DNA of 64,000 bases, from assembly GCF_008642315.1 (NCBI RefSeq), contig NZ_CP029192.1, positions 4,712,001 to 4,776,000 of the forward strand, given 5' to 3'. Origin of the DNA: Streptomyces venezuelae (GTDB taxonomy: Bacteria; Actinomycetota; Actinomycetes; Streptomycetales; Streptomycetaceae). Position numbers and translations under genes: made by a program. The notes beneath the pieces are model-generated. The model was given only the letters and a program-made list of their open reading frames with translations, was not told where the DNA came from and searched no databases. Below, in pieces: positions 1 to 8,772 of the stretch. Position 1 is the stretch's first letter; each line of letters opens with the position of its first letter.

Positions 1-1065
1 GGGCTCGTCATCGTGGGCCCCGAAGCCCCCCTCGTCGCGGGCGTCGCCGACGCCGTGCGCGCCGCGGGCATCCCGTGCTTCGGCCCCTCCAAGGAGGCCG
101 CGCAGCTGGAGGGCTCCAAGGCGTTCGCCAAGGATGTGATGGCGGGCGCGAGCGTGCCGACCGCCCGGTCGTACGTCTGCACCACCCCGGCCGAGATCGA
201 CGAGGCACTCGACGCCTTCGGAGCGCCGTACGTCGTGAAGGACGACGGGCTCGCCGCAGGCAAGGGAGTCGTCGTCACGGACGACGTCGACGTGGCCCGC
301 GCGCACGCCCTCGCCTGCGACCGCGTCGTCATCGAGGAGTTCCTGGACGGCCCCGAGGTGTCCCTCTTCGCCGTCACCGACGGCGAGACGGTCGTCCCGC
401 TCCAGCCCGCCCAGGACTTCAAGCGCGCGCTCGACGGCGACGAGGGCCCGAACACGGGCGGCATGGGCGCGTACTCGCCCCTCCCGTGGGCCGACCCGAA
501 GCTCGTCGACGAGGTCATGCAGAGCGTGCTCCAGCCGACCGTGGACGAGCTGCGCCGCCGCGGCACCCCGTTCGCGGGACTGCTGTACGCGGGGCTGGCG
601 ATCACGAGCCGCGGCGTGCGCGTCATCGAGTTCAACGCCCGCTTCGGCGACCCCGAGACCCAGGTCGTCCTCGCCCGCCTCCGGACCCCGCTCGCCGGGC
701 TCCTGATGGCCGCGTCGACCGGCAACCTCGCCGACCTGCCTCCGCTGCGCTGGAGCGACGACGCCGCGGTGACCGTGGTGGTCGCCTCGTACAACTACCC
801 GGGTACGCCGCGCACGGGCGACCCCATCGAGGGTCTGGACGAGGTCGCGGCGCAGGATGCCCCGGATGCGTACGTCCTGCACGCCGGAACGAGGCGCGAC
901 GGCGACGCCGTCGTCAGCGCGGGCGGCCGCGTGCTGTCCGTGACGGCGACCGGCGCGGGCCTCACCGAGGCGCGCGAGCGGGCGTACGCGGCGCTGTCCC
1001 GTATCCGTCTCGACGGGTCCCAACACCGCACCGACATCGCGGCGAAGGCCGCGGCGGAGGCGTGA
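1..1065 (+). CDS. purD: Phosphoribosylamine-glycine ligase (PurD), 5'-truncated
   Basis: GARS joins 5-phosphoribosylamine and glycine with ATP, the second step of purine synthesis in the cytoplasm. The reading frame is open from base 1, so the gene starts upstream of the window; 354 residues are present and about 60-65 N-terminal residues are missing compared with the usual 415-420. The ATP-grasp part is intact: a conserved [13 protein letters not shown] segment, [11 protein letters not shown], and the family signature RFGDPETQ near residue 214 of the visible part. It is the first visible pur gene and is followed by a perfect hairpin, so it is not co-transcribed with purC 4.7 kb downstream. 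Identity is certain from these motifs. Confidence 0.97.
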   Translation, partial: GLVIVGPEAPLVAGVADAVRAAGIPCFGPSKEAAQLEGSKAFAKDVMAGASVPTARSYVCTTPAEIDEALDAFGAPYVVKDDGLAAGKGVVVTDDVDVARAHALACDRVVIEEFLDGPEVSLFAVTDGETVVPLQPAQDFKRALDGDEGPNTGGMGAYSPLPWADPKLVDEVMQSVLQPTVDELRRRGTPFAGLLYAGLAITSRGVRVIEFNARFGDPETQVVLARLRTPLAGLLMAASTGNLADLPPLRWSDDAAVTVVVASYNYPGTPRTGDPIEGLDEVAAQDAPDAYVLHAGTRRDGDAVVSAGGRVLSVTATGAGLTEARERAYAALSRIRLDGSQHRTDIAAKAAAEA

Positions 1066-1109
1066 CGCACGCGGCTGCCGCGTGAACTTTCGGCCACCCC
1101 CGAACCCTC

Positions 1110-1143
1110 AGGGCCCCGGATCTGACACTGGATCCGGGGCCCT
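1110..1143 (+). terminator. Intrinsic-type terminator after purD
   Basis: Perfect 13-bp stem (1110-1122 pairs with 1131-1143) and an 8-nt loop, 45 bases past the purD stop. There is no T-run, as is common for Streptomyces terminators. The rest of the 308-base gap up to 1373 shows no gene and no promoter I would defend. Confidence 0.8.
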
Positions 1144-1373
1144 CTCGGCATCCAGCTTTAGCCAAAGCCATTCCATCGAGTGACCGGTGGCCCATCCGGC
1201 TGACGACGACCGGCGCCCCAACTAGGGTGCGGCGAAAGCGTTCAAGGCGCCCAGAGCCAAACAGACCACCGGCATTGCGATGTCGGTGGCGGGTGCCACA
1301 GTGGGGGAGTGAGCAAGACCAACGCCGTTGAAGTGCGCCGTCGGCTCCGGCCGGCGGCCGAACAGTAGGCAGC

Positions 1374-3653
1374 ATGGGGGTGCCATCGGTCGTGTCAGGT
1401 ACGGGTGTGGAGGTGGGCGCGCAGGCCGCGCGCTCCCGGGCCCTCGCCGTGCTGCGGCTGCGCAGCAGGGCGCTGGCCGTCGCCCTGCTGCCCGCGGCCG
1501 TCGCCGTCGTGCTGTTCGCGGCGGGGGCCACGGGGCATGCCGGTGGCGGGAGTTGGTACGTCGCGAGCTGGACCGTGACCGTCGTCGCGCTGCTCGTCCT
1601 GGTCGCCGCGGGCGCGGTCGGCCTGGTCGTCGCGCGGGCGCGGCCCGCTCTCAGTCCCACCGTCCCGATCGCCGAGGAGTCGGCCCCCGATCTGTATCGC
1701 CTGGTGCGGGACCTCGCCGACCGCCTCGACGTGCCCGCTCCCTCGGCGATAGCGCTCACCCCGGACTGCGACAGCTGGCTGGAGGACCGTACGCATCCGG
1801 CGCACGGGCCGTCGGGGCGGCGGGGGTGGGTGCGGGGTTCGGCAGCGCAGAACTCACCCGGCACCGGCCACGGCACCGGCACCGGGATGGCCACCGGCCC
1901 CACAGGCGGCGAAGGCGAAGGCGGGGCCACCGGCCCCATCGCCCCCGTCCTCGTCATCGGCTCCCCGTTCCTGTGGTGGATGCGCGTCGGCGAGCTCCGC
2001 GCGGTGCTCGCGCCGGTCGTTGCCGGTACGGGCCCCTCCGCGCACCCCGACATAGCCGCCGCCCGGCGCTTCGTGCGCGGGCTCGACGCGGCGGTCGCGG
2101 TCGCCTCGGCGCCGGGGCGCGGTCCGCTGGCCCGTGTGGCGCTCGGCGGCGTCGGGCGGGTCGCCAGGCTCCTGCTGCGCCACTGCAGGGTCCATGCCGC
2201 CGAGATGGAGCGCGGTGTGGCCGCGGCCGCGGCGGAACGCGCCCAGACGGTGGACTACGGCGTGCGGATCGTCGCCCAGGAGCAGGTCGGCCTCGCGTAC
2301 GCGGGCTGGGACCGCCTTCTCACCCGCGTCGCACTGCCCGCCTGGCGCATGGGCCGCTGGCCCTCGCGGCTCGACGCGGGCGTGGTCTCCGCGCTGACGG
2401 AGCTGTCGCGCAGGGACCGCCTGGCGGAAGGCTTCGCCTCACGCCTCGGCGAGCGCCCCGCCTGCGACCTCCTGGAGGAGCCGGGCTCGGTGGACGAGGC
2501 GGCGTCGCTCCTCGCCGCGCGGCTCTTCCACGGCGGTCCCGCGGAGTCGGGGCCGGACTGGGCGCCGGTGGCCTGGCAGGAGTATCCGGACGAGGTCGTC
2601 GACCGAAAATGGCGCATGGACGCGGCGCGGCTGCACCGGGTCCTGGACGCCCTGGAGGTCGACGGCGCGGCCGACCGAAGCGCCTCGGCCCCCAAGGGCC
2701 CCACGCTCGACCGAGTCCTGACGCACCTGACGACGGCCCCGCAGAACGCTACGGAGAGTAACCCGAACCCATACGAGCCCCCCACCCCACAGCCGACCAC
2801 CCCGGCCACCCCGACCGCCCGGAAGACGGCGAACACCTCGGACGCTCCGGCGGCGCCGGGCACCCCGGATGCTTCGGCCGCGCCGGACGCCGAGTGCTCC
2901 GCGGGCACCCCGGACACGGAGGATGCTTTGGCCGCTCCGGTTGCTCCGGTTGCCCCGGACGCCTCGGCCGCCCGGGACACTGCGGGCTCCGCGGGCACCC
3001 CGGATGCTCCGGTCGCCTCGGACGCGGCGGATGCTCTGGCCGCTCCGGACATCACGGGTACCCCGGACGCTCTGGCCACCCCGGACACCAAGGGCTCCGC
3101 GAGCACCCCGGCCGCCCCGGACACCCCGGCCGCTCCGTCCCCCACGCCCACCGAGACCTCCGACGCCCCGGACGCCTTGGACGCTCTGGACGCCCCCGAG
3201 CGCGCCGCCGCCCTCTTCCCCGAGGTCGACGAAGGCGCCGGCGAGGCCGACGACGAGAGCCGGAGCGGCAGGCTCGCCGCAGGGCTCACCGCGGAGATCG
3301 CCCGCGAGGAGGCCGCGACGCCCCCGCGCCCCGCCCCCACGGGGCAGGGTCCTGACGAAGCGCTCTGGGACGACGGCGCGCTGCCGCTCTTCCCGCTGCA
3401 GCCGCCCCGCACCGGCCGTGAGCTGCTCGTCGACCACGTCACGGCGATGGTGTGCTGCGCGGCCATCGACACCGCGGGCGCCGCTCCCGGCCTCGACTGG
3501 CTCGACGGCCCCGCCCTGCTGGTCGGCGGCGAGCGTGCGGCGGACCTCACGCCGCGCATCTCACGCCTCGTCGAGGACGGCGACCCGACCCCACTGCGCG
3601 ACTGGCTCACCCGCCAGGGAATCCGCCCCGAAAAACCGGTCCGCCTGGTCTGA
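1374..3653 (+). CDS. Membrane protein with degenerate M48-peptidase-like domain and Pro/Ala/Asp-rich linker
   Basis: 759 residues, function unknown. Two hydrophobic segments near residues 32-52 and 63-87 are followed by a region (about 100-230) laid out like an M48 peptidase: DLYRLVRDLADRLDVPAPSA, then VLVIGSPFLWW and ELRAVLA. Where M48 enzymes have the zinc motif HExxH directly after AVLA, this protein has PVVAG (about residues 213-218), so it cannot bind zinc there. Residues about 460-610 are a low-complexity linker of degenerate Ala-Pro-Asp-Ala/Gly-Thr-Pro-Asp units, followed by an acidic stretch and a compact C-terminal domain. The start is the ATG at 1374; the ribosome site is weak. The M48 relationship is inference from pattern; the absence of HExxH is directly visible. 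Confidence 0.75.
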   Translation: MGVPSVVSGTGVEVGAQAARSRALAVLRLRSRALAVALLPAAVAVVLFAAGATGHAGGGSWYVASWTVTVVALLVLVAAGAVGLVVARARPALSPTVPIAEESAPDLYRLVRDLADRLDVPAPSAIALTPDCDSWLEDRTHPAHGPSGRRGWVRGSAAQNSPGTGHGTGTGMATGPTGGEGEGGATGPIAPVLVIGSPFLWWMRVGELRAVLAPVVAGTGPSAHPDIAAARRFVRGLDAAVAVASAPGRGPLARVALGGVGRVARLLLRHCRVHAAEMERGVAAAAAERAQTVDYGVRIVAQEQVGLAYAGWDRLLTRVALPAWRMGRWPSRLDAGVVSALTELSRRDRLAEGFASRLGERPACDLLEEPGSVDEAASLLAARLFHGGPAESGPDWAPVAWQEYPDEVVDRKWRMDAARLHRVLDALEVDGAADRSASAPKGPTLDRVLTHLTTAPQNATESNPNPYEPPTPQPTTPATPTARKTANTSDAPAAPGTPDASAAPDAECSAGTPDTEDALAAPVAPVAPDASAARDTAGSAGTPDAPVASDAADALAAPDITGTPDALATPDTKGSASTPAAPDTPAAPSPTPTETSDAPDALDALDAPERAAALFPEVDEGAGEADDESRSGRLAAGLTAEIAREEAATPPRPAPTGQGPDEALWDDGALPLFPLQPPRTGRELLVDHVTAMVCCAAIDTAGAAPGLDWLDGPALLVGGERAADLTPRISRLVEDGDPTPLRDWLTRQGIRPEKPVRLV

Positions 3654-4060
3654 CCCCGGGCCCCCTACGCCCCAGGGAAAGACGTACCCCGACCCTCCCA
3701 ACCCGGCCCCCGCGGAACCCGGTCCCAACGGAATCAGGGCCCCTCCGAACCGGGCCCCACCAACCCCGGACCTTCCGAATCCGGGTCCACCAAACCCGTA
3801 CCAGCGTCGCTGGCGCTGCCCCGCACCACCGAACACCGCCCAGCGTCACCAGCACCGCCAAGCGCCACCAAACACCGCCCACCGCCACCGCCCACCCCCA
3901 AGCACCACCCCACACACCCCCAAGCCCAACCGCACGCCACCCCCACCCCACCCCCGCGTCACCCCACCTCAGCGCCACCCCACCCCGCCCCTCCCGGAGC
4001 ATCACGCTCCGTTCATATCAATTCGCGACGAACGGTGACGGGGTGCGTGCGTAATGTGAT
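3654..4060. other. Intergenic low-complexity stretch, C-rich on the plus strand
   Basis: No credible gene. From about 3660 to 4005 the plus strand is strongly C-rich and G-poor (many CCACC, CACCCC and AACC units), so the minus strand is a run of G-tracts. It directly follows the stop of the Pro/Ala-rich gene and may be a decayed extension of it. ORFs across it are mere consequences of the composition. Confidence 0.6.
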
Positions 4061-4132
4061 GTGCTGGGAGCGGCTGCCGGACCGGATGCACCACAGGCGC
4101 CGCAGGCTCGGGGGAGCGAGGGAGGGGCACAG

Positions 4133-5623
4133 ATGAGGTCGGAGCCGATCCGTCGATGGGAATCGGGTGCGCTGGCGCACGCCGTATCGGACCCTTTCGG
4201 CCAGGGCCCGCTGCCCTGGCTGCGCGGAGCCGAGCACTACTTCGACGACACGGGCCACGTCGTCCCCTGGTACATCGACCACGCCCCGGCCCCCGGCGCC
4301 GCCGACATCCCCGCTCCGCGGACCGGCGGTCCGCTCAACGCCGACGACGTGCACTGCCAGATCAAAGGGTTCACCTCGACCGGCGCCGCCGCTCCCGGCG
4401 AGGCCATCGACTTCCACGTCACCGTCGACCCGCCCCAGCAGTTCGGCGTCGACATCTACCGCATCGGGCACTACGGCGGTGACGGCGCCAGCAAGATCAC
4501 CACCAGCCCCCGGCTCTCCGGGATCGTCCAGCCCGCCCCCCTCACCGCGGACCGCACGGTCTCCTGCCACCACTGGTGGCTCTCCTGGCGGCTGCAGATC
4601 CCGAGCTACTGGAACGTCGGGGCGTACGTCGCGGTGCTCACCACCGCCGACGGGTACCGCTCGCACGTCCCCTTCACGGTCCGCGACGACCACCCCGCCG
4701 ACCTCCTCCTGCTCCTGCCCGACGTCACGTGGCAGGCGTACAACCTCTACCCCGAGGACGGCCGCACGGGCGCCAGCCTGTACCACGCGTGGGACGAGCA
4801 GGGCGGCCTGCTCGGCGAGAGCGAGGCCGCCGTAACGGTCTCCTTCGACCGGCCGTACGCGGGCGCGGGCCTCCCCCTGCACGTGGGCCATGCCTACGAC
4901 TTCATCCGCTGGGCCGAGCGGTACGGATACGACCTGGCGTACGCGGACGCCCGCGACCTGCACGCCGGCCGCGTCGACCCCACCCGGTACCGAGGTCTCG
5001 TCTTCCCGGGCCACGACGAGTACTGGTCGCCGAGCATGCGCCGCGCCACGGAGCAGGCCCGCGAGCACGGCACGTCACTCGTCTTCCTCTCCGCCAACAC
5101 CATGTACTGGCAGGTGGAGTTGAGCCCCTCCGCGTCCGGCGTCGAGGACCGTCTCCTCACCTGCCGCAAGCGCCGCGGCCCCGGCAAACCGACCCTGTGG
5201 CGGGAGCGGGACGGCGGCAAGGCGGCCGAGCAGCAGCTCCTCGGCATCCAGTACGCGGGCCGCGTACCCGAGCCGCGCCCCCTCGTCGTCCGCAACGCCG
5301 ACCACTGGCTGTGGGAGGCCACGGGGGCGCACGACGGCGACGAGATCGACGGCCTGGTCGCGGGCGAGGCCGACCGGTACTTCCCGAGGACGGCGCTCCC
5401 CGAGCACCAGGGCCGCATCCTGCTCGCCCACTCCCCGTACGAGGACACGGAGGGTGTCGTCCGCCACCAGGAGTCGTCGCTCTACCGCGCCCCGTCCGGC
5501 GCCCTGGTCTTCGCGTCCGGCACCTTCGCCTGGTCCCCGGCGCTGGACCGTCCAGGCCATGTCGACGCCCGTATCCAGCGCGCCACGGCCAATCTCCTGG
5601 ACCGCATCTGCAAGCGTGACTGA
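4133..5623 (+). CDS. N,N-dimethylformamidase large-subunit-like protein
   Basis: 496 residues from the ATG at 4133, which has GGAGGGG 6 bases upstream; in-frame codons back to 4061 lack a ribosome site. It resembles the large (beta) subunit family of N,N-dimethylformamidase, an iron-dependent amidohydrolase. Visible family landmarks are WQAYNLYPEDG (about residue 200), DRPYAGAGLP, YDFIRWAERYGYD and FPGHDEYWSPSMR (about residue 295). No small-subunit gene is next to it, and the true substrate is unknown; many actinobacteria carry such solitary homologues without known DMF use. It has no signal peptide, so it probably acts in the cytoplasm. Family membership is fairly sure, activity is not. Confidence 0.75.
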   Translation: MRSEPIRRWESGALAHAVSDPFGQGPLPWLRGAEHYFDDTGHVVPWYIDHAPAPGAADIPAPRTGGPLNADDVHCQIKGFTSTGAAAPGEAIDFHVTVDPPQQFGVDIYRIGHYGGDGASKITTSPRLSGIVQPAPLTADRTVSCHHWWLSWRLQIPSYWNVGAYVAVLTTADGYRSHVPFTVRDDHPADLLLLLPDVTWQAYNLYPEDGRTGASLYHAWDEQGGLLGESEAAVTVSFDRPYAGAGLPLHVGHAYDFIRWAERYGYDLAYADARDLHAGRVDPTRYRGLVFPGHDEYWSPSMRRATEQAREHGTSLVFLSANTMYWQVELSPSASGVEDRLLTCRKRRGPGKPTLWRERDGGKAAEQQLLGIQYAGRVPEPRPLVVRNADHWLWEATGAHDGDEIDGLVAGEADRYFPRTALPEHQGRILLAHSPYEDTEGVVRHQESSLYRAPSGALVFASGTFAWSPALDRPGHVDARIQRATANLLDRICKRD

Positions 5624-5695
5624 CCGTACTGACCGTTGAGTGACGCCGACCGACCGCCCCAGCCGAGCGCCCATTCGACCGCCCCACTCAACCCC

Positions 5696-5750
5696 TGGCC
5701 AAAACCACACCTCCCATACGGGAGAATCGACCTCACTTGGCCAGAACCAC
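5696..5750 (+). promoter_or_regulatory. Direct-repeat pair upstream of purC
   Basis: TGGCCAAAACCAC (5696-5708) and TGGCCAGAACCAC (5738-5750) differ at one base and start 42 bases apart, about four helical turns. A small inverted repeat CTCCC-ATAC-GGGAG lies between them. The second copy abuts the purC ribosome site. A repressor or activator site is inference. Confidence 0.35.
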
Positions 5751-5761
5751 GGGAGGGAACC

Positions 5762-6658
5762 GTGTCCGGATTCGTAGAAAAGCCCGAGCCGCTGCAAGTG
5801 CCGGGCCTGGTCCACCTCCACACCGGCAAGGTGCGCGAGCTGTACCGGAACGAGGCGGGCGAGCTCGTCATGGTCGCCAGCGACCGCATGTCCGCCTACG
5901 ACTGGGTGCTGCCCTCGGAGATCCCCGACAAGGGCCGCGTCCTCACCCAGCTCTCCCTGTGGTGGTTCGACCAGCTCGCGGACCTCGTGCCGAACCACGT
6001 CATCTCCTCGGAGCTGCCGAAGGGCGCCCCCGCCGACTGGGAGGGGCGCACGCTGGTCTGCAAGTCCCTGGAGATGGTCCCGGTCGAGTGCGTGGCCCGC
6101 GGCTATCTGACGGGCTCGGGCCTCCTGGAGTACGACGAGTCGCGTACGGTCTGCGGCCTCGCCCTGCCCGAGGGCCTGGTCGACGGCTCGGAGCTGCCCG
6201 CGCCGATCTTCACGCCCGCCGCGAAGGCCGCCGTCGGCGAGCACGACGAGAACGTGTCGTACGAGGAGGTCGCCCGCCAGGTCGGCGCGGAGACCGCGGC
6301 TCAGCTGCGCCAGACGACCCTCGCGGTCTACGGCAGGGCACTGGACATCGCACGCGAGCGCGGCCTGATCCTCGCCGACACGAAGTTCGAGTTCGGCTTC
6401 GAGGGGGACGAGCTCATCCTCGCCGACGAGGTCCTGACGCCGGACTCCTCGCGTTTCTGGCCCGCGGACCAGTGGGAGCCGGGCCGCGCCCAGCCGTCGT
6501 ACGACAAGCAGTTCGTGCGGAACTGGCTGACCTCGCCGGCCTCGGGCTGGGACCGCAGGAGCGAGCAGCCGCCGCCCGCGCTGCCGCAGGACGTGGTGGA
6601 CGCCACACGCGCCAAGTACATCGAGGCGTACGAGCGGCTCACCGGCACGCCCTGGTAG
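5762..6658 (+). CDS. purC: Phosphoribosylaminoimidazole-succinocarboxamide synthase (SAICAR synthetase)
   Basis: Condenses CAIR with aspartate using ATP in purine synthesis. The GTG start at 5762 gives 298 residues, the normal length, with GGGAGGG 4 bases upstream; upstream in-frame codons would add unrelated sequence. Signature regions are visible: SDRMSAYDW with PSEIPDKG near residues 38-58, VPVECVARGYLTGSG near 107-121, and LILADTKFEFG near 202. It stands alone between the DMFase-like gene and a bidirectional hairpin. The 13-base direct repeats just upstream may carry purine control. Confidence 0.97.
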   Translation: MSGFVEKPEPLQVPGLVHLHTGKVRELYRNEAGELVMVASDRMSAYDWVLPSEIPDKGRVLTQLSLWWFDQLADLVPNHVISSELPKGAPADWEGRTLVCKSLEMVPVECVARGYLTGSGLLEYDESRTVCGLALPEGLVDGSELPAPIFTPAAKAAVGEHDENVSYEEVARQVGAETAAQLRQTTLAVYGRALDIARERGLILADTKFEFGFEGDELILADEVLTPDSSRFWPADQWEPGRAQPSYDKQFVRNWLTSPASGWDRRSEQPPPALPQDVVDATRAKYIEAYERLTGTPW

Positions 6659-6685
6659 ACGAGGGCACCGCGGCTGAGAACGGAG

Positions 6686-6714
6686 AAGGCCCCGGTCCGA
6701 TGGACCGGGGCCTT
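6686..6714. terminator. Bidirectional terminator between purC and tRNA-Gly
   Basis: Perfect 13-bp stem (6686-6698 with 6702-6714), loop GAT. It serves purC on the plus strand and the tRNA-Gly transcript on the minus strand. Confidence 0.8.
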
Positions 6715-6722
6715 TCATCTGG

Positions 6723-6795
6723 AGCGGACGACCAGGTTCGAACTGGCGACCTCAACCTTGGCAAGGTTGCGCTCTACCAACTGAGCTACGTCCGC
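6723..6795 (-). tRNA. tRNA-Gly(GCC)
   Basis: Complete cloverleaf: acceptor GCGGACG/CGTCCGC, D-arm GCTC/GAGC with GG in the loop, anticodon loop TTGCCAA (anticodon GCC), T-loop TTCGAAC. The discriminator is T, and the three following bases (6722-6720) spell CCA, so the 3' end may be encoded. It lies 23 bases downstream of the response-regulator gene on the same strand. Confidence 0.97.
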
Positions 6796-6818
6796 GCTGC
6801 GCCGTGGCGCGAGGCCAA

Positions 6819-7427
6819 CTATACCCAACCTCGCTCGCGTGCGAGACGCACCGCGGCATGACGGTTCTCGGCGCCGATTTTGGTGGCGGCCGACGAGAGG
6901 TAGTTGCGGACGGTTCCCTGTGAGAGCGCGGCGCGCTCGGCGATCTCCGCGACGGGCGCCCCGTCGGCGGCGAGTTCGAGCACCTCGGCCTCGCGGGCGG
7001 TCAGCGGCGAGTCGCCGGCGGAGATGGCGTCGGCGGCCAACTCCGGGTCCACGTAACGGTTTCCGGCGTGCACGGTCCGGATGATCTCGGCGAGCCGCTG
7101 GGCGCTGACGGTCTTCGGCACGAAGCCGCGTACGCCCACCGCGAGGGCCCGTTTCAGATGTCCGGGTCTGCCATGACTCGTCACGATCATGGTCTTGCAG
7201 TCGGGGAGTTCGTCGCGCAGGGATGTGGCCACACTCACACCGTCGGCGCCCGGCATCTGCAGATCGAGGACGGCGACGTCGGGCCGGTGGGCCCGCGCCA
7301 TGGCGAGCGCCTCGGGCCCCGACGCGGCCTCGGCGACGACGACGAGATCGTCCTCCAGCGCCAGCAGCGCGGCGAGCGCGCCCCGAATGAGGTGCTCGTC
7401 GTCGGCGAGCAACACACGAAGACTCAT
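6819..7427 (-). CDS. NarL/DesR-family response regulator
   Basis: 202 residues. The receiver domain has D9/D10 and the phospho-acceptor D55 in VLDLQMPG; the C-terminal LuxR-type helix-turn-helix begins PLTAREAEVLELAADG, with recognition helix near SQGTVRNYLS. The start is the ATG at 7427, whose first bases overlap the TGA of the kinase gene (ATGA), indicating translational coupling. It is the last gene of the unit ABC ATPase - ABC permease - kinase - regulator, so it probably controls the exporter in response to the membrane sensor. Confidence 0.93.
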   Translation of the reverse strand: MSLRVLLADDEHLIRGALAALLALEDDLVVVAEAASGPEALAMARAHRPDVAVLDLQMPGADGVSVATSLRDELPDCKTMIVTSHGRPGHLKRALAVGVRGFVPKTVSAQRLAEIIRTVHAGNRYVDPELAADAISAGDSPLTAREAEVLELAADGAPVAEIAERAALSQGTVRNYLSSAATKIGAENRHAAVRLARERGWV

Positions 7428-8758
7428 GCCGCCGCCTCCCTGCCCGGACCGGGCCCCTGTTCCTGGCCCGCCCGCTCCCACGCACCCGGCCCCTGGGAAG
7501 GAGCCGGCAGCGGCACCTGCACGGCGAGTCGGAAGACCCCGTCGCCGGACGCGAAGTCCAGCGTCCCGCCCACCGCGGCGAGCCGCTCCCGCAGGCCCGC
7601 CAGACCGGAGCCGCGCCCCGTGAGGCCCGACCCGCCGCCCGCGAGACCGGAGCCGCTCCCCGTCGGCGCCGCTTCCGGCACCCCGTCGTTCTCCACGCTC
7701 AACGTCGCCCGTCCCTCACTCACCGCGACAGCGATGTCGCACCGCCCCGCGTCACCGTGCCGCAGCACGTTGGTCGCCGCCTCCCGCACGACCCACCCCA
7801 GCGCCGACTGCACCGACGCGGGCAGTGCCACCCCGGACCCGATGACCCGGCAGTCGATCCCGGCCGCCTCCAACACGCCCTGCGCACCGGCGAGTTCCAC
7901 CTTCAGGTCGACCTCGCGGTAGCCGCGTACGACCTCCCGTACCTCCCGCTGCGACTCCTGCGCGATCCGCTGCACCTCGACCATCTGGTCCACCGCCTCC
8001 GGGCGGCCCCGGCGGGCGAGCTGCACCGCGAGCTCGCTCTTGAGGGCGATGACGGCGAGGTTGCGGCCCATCACGTCGTGCAGGTCCCGCCCGAACCGCA
8101 GCCGCTCCTCGGCGACCGCGAGCCGGGCCTCGACCTCGCGGGCCCGGTCGGCCTCCCACATCACGGAGAGCGTCCAGGCGCCGCAGCGCGTGGAGATCAG
8201 CGCGAGGAGGCCCGCGAAAGCGATGATCACGCCGGTCGCGACGAGCTGCCCGCCGCGCGCCCCGGCGGCGGCGAAAGCGCCGACGGCCACGACGACGACC
8301 AGCGCCATACGGGCCGCGTAGCCGCGGATGGTGGCGGAGAAGGCGAGCGACTGGGCGAACGGTATCGGCACGAACAGGGCGGTGAGGCCCAGCATCTCCG
8401 AGGGCACGCCGTCCACCGCCTGAAGCCCCACGGCGAGGCCGAGGGTGACGGTCATGAGGACGCCCGCCACGACGAGATCGCGGCGCGGCAGCGGGGCCCG
8501 GCGCAGATAGTGGTCGACCGAGCGGCGCAGTGACCGGTTGGCCTGGAGGCACTGTGCGGCGCCCGACGCGATCAGCGTCCAGCCGAAGAGCTGCGGGGCG
8601 AGGTCGTGGCGCAGGCTCAGGCCGATCGGTACCGAGACCCAGCTGAGGAGGAAGATCCACGGCACCAGGTGCCAGGTCATCGTCGACTGGAACTCGACCT
8701 TCTCGATCTTGCTGCGCCCGTGCCAGCTCCGCTGCCAGGCCCGCATCCGGCCGACCAC
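7424..8758 (-). CDS. DesK-like sensor histidine kinase
   Basis: About 444 residues. N-terminal membrane segments (about five) are followed by a HisKA_3 dimerisation domain with the phospho-acceptor H227 in GRDLHDVMG, and a HATPase domain with N-box NVLRHG and G-box GSGLAGLRERL. The GTG at 8758 is chosen because GGGAGG lies 8 bases upstream; an ATG at 8746 is also possible, while the longest frame to 8800 would overlap the permease gene. An oddity is the ATP-lid, where the G-box-like unit GSGLxG occurs three times in about 20 residues. Family members sense membrane state or envelope-active compounds; the signal here is unknown. Confidence 0.92.
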   Translation of the reverse strand: MVGRMRAWQRSWHGRSKIEKVEFQSTMTWHLVPWIFLLSWVSVPIGLSLRHDLAPQLFGWTLIASGAAQCLQANRSLRRSVDHYLRRAPLPRRDLVVAGVLMTVTLGLAVGLQAVDGVPSEMLGLTALFVPIPFAQSLAFSATIRGYAARMALVVVVAVGAFAAAGARGGQLVATGVIIAFAGLLALISTRCGAWTLSVMWEADRAREVEARLAVAEERLRFGRDLHDVMGRNLAVIALKSELAVQLARRGRPEAVDQMVEVQRIAQESQREVREVVRGYREVDLKVELAGAQGVLEAAGIDCRVIGSGVALPASVQSALGWVVREAATNVLRHGDAGRCDIAVAVSEGRATLSVENDGVPEAAPTGSGSGLAGGGSGLTGRGSGLAGLRERLAAVGGTLDFASGDGVFRLAVQVPLPAPSQGPGAWERAGQEQGPGPGREAAA

Positions 8759-8772
8759 GTCCGTCGCCTCCC

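Noticed and set aside
2869..4038. 389-codon Arg/Pro-rich ORF spanning the end of the M48-like gene and the C-rich tract
   Set aside because: Different frame over a low-complexity linker; composition alone keeps it open.
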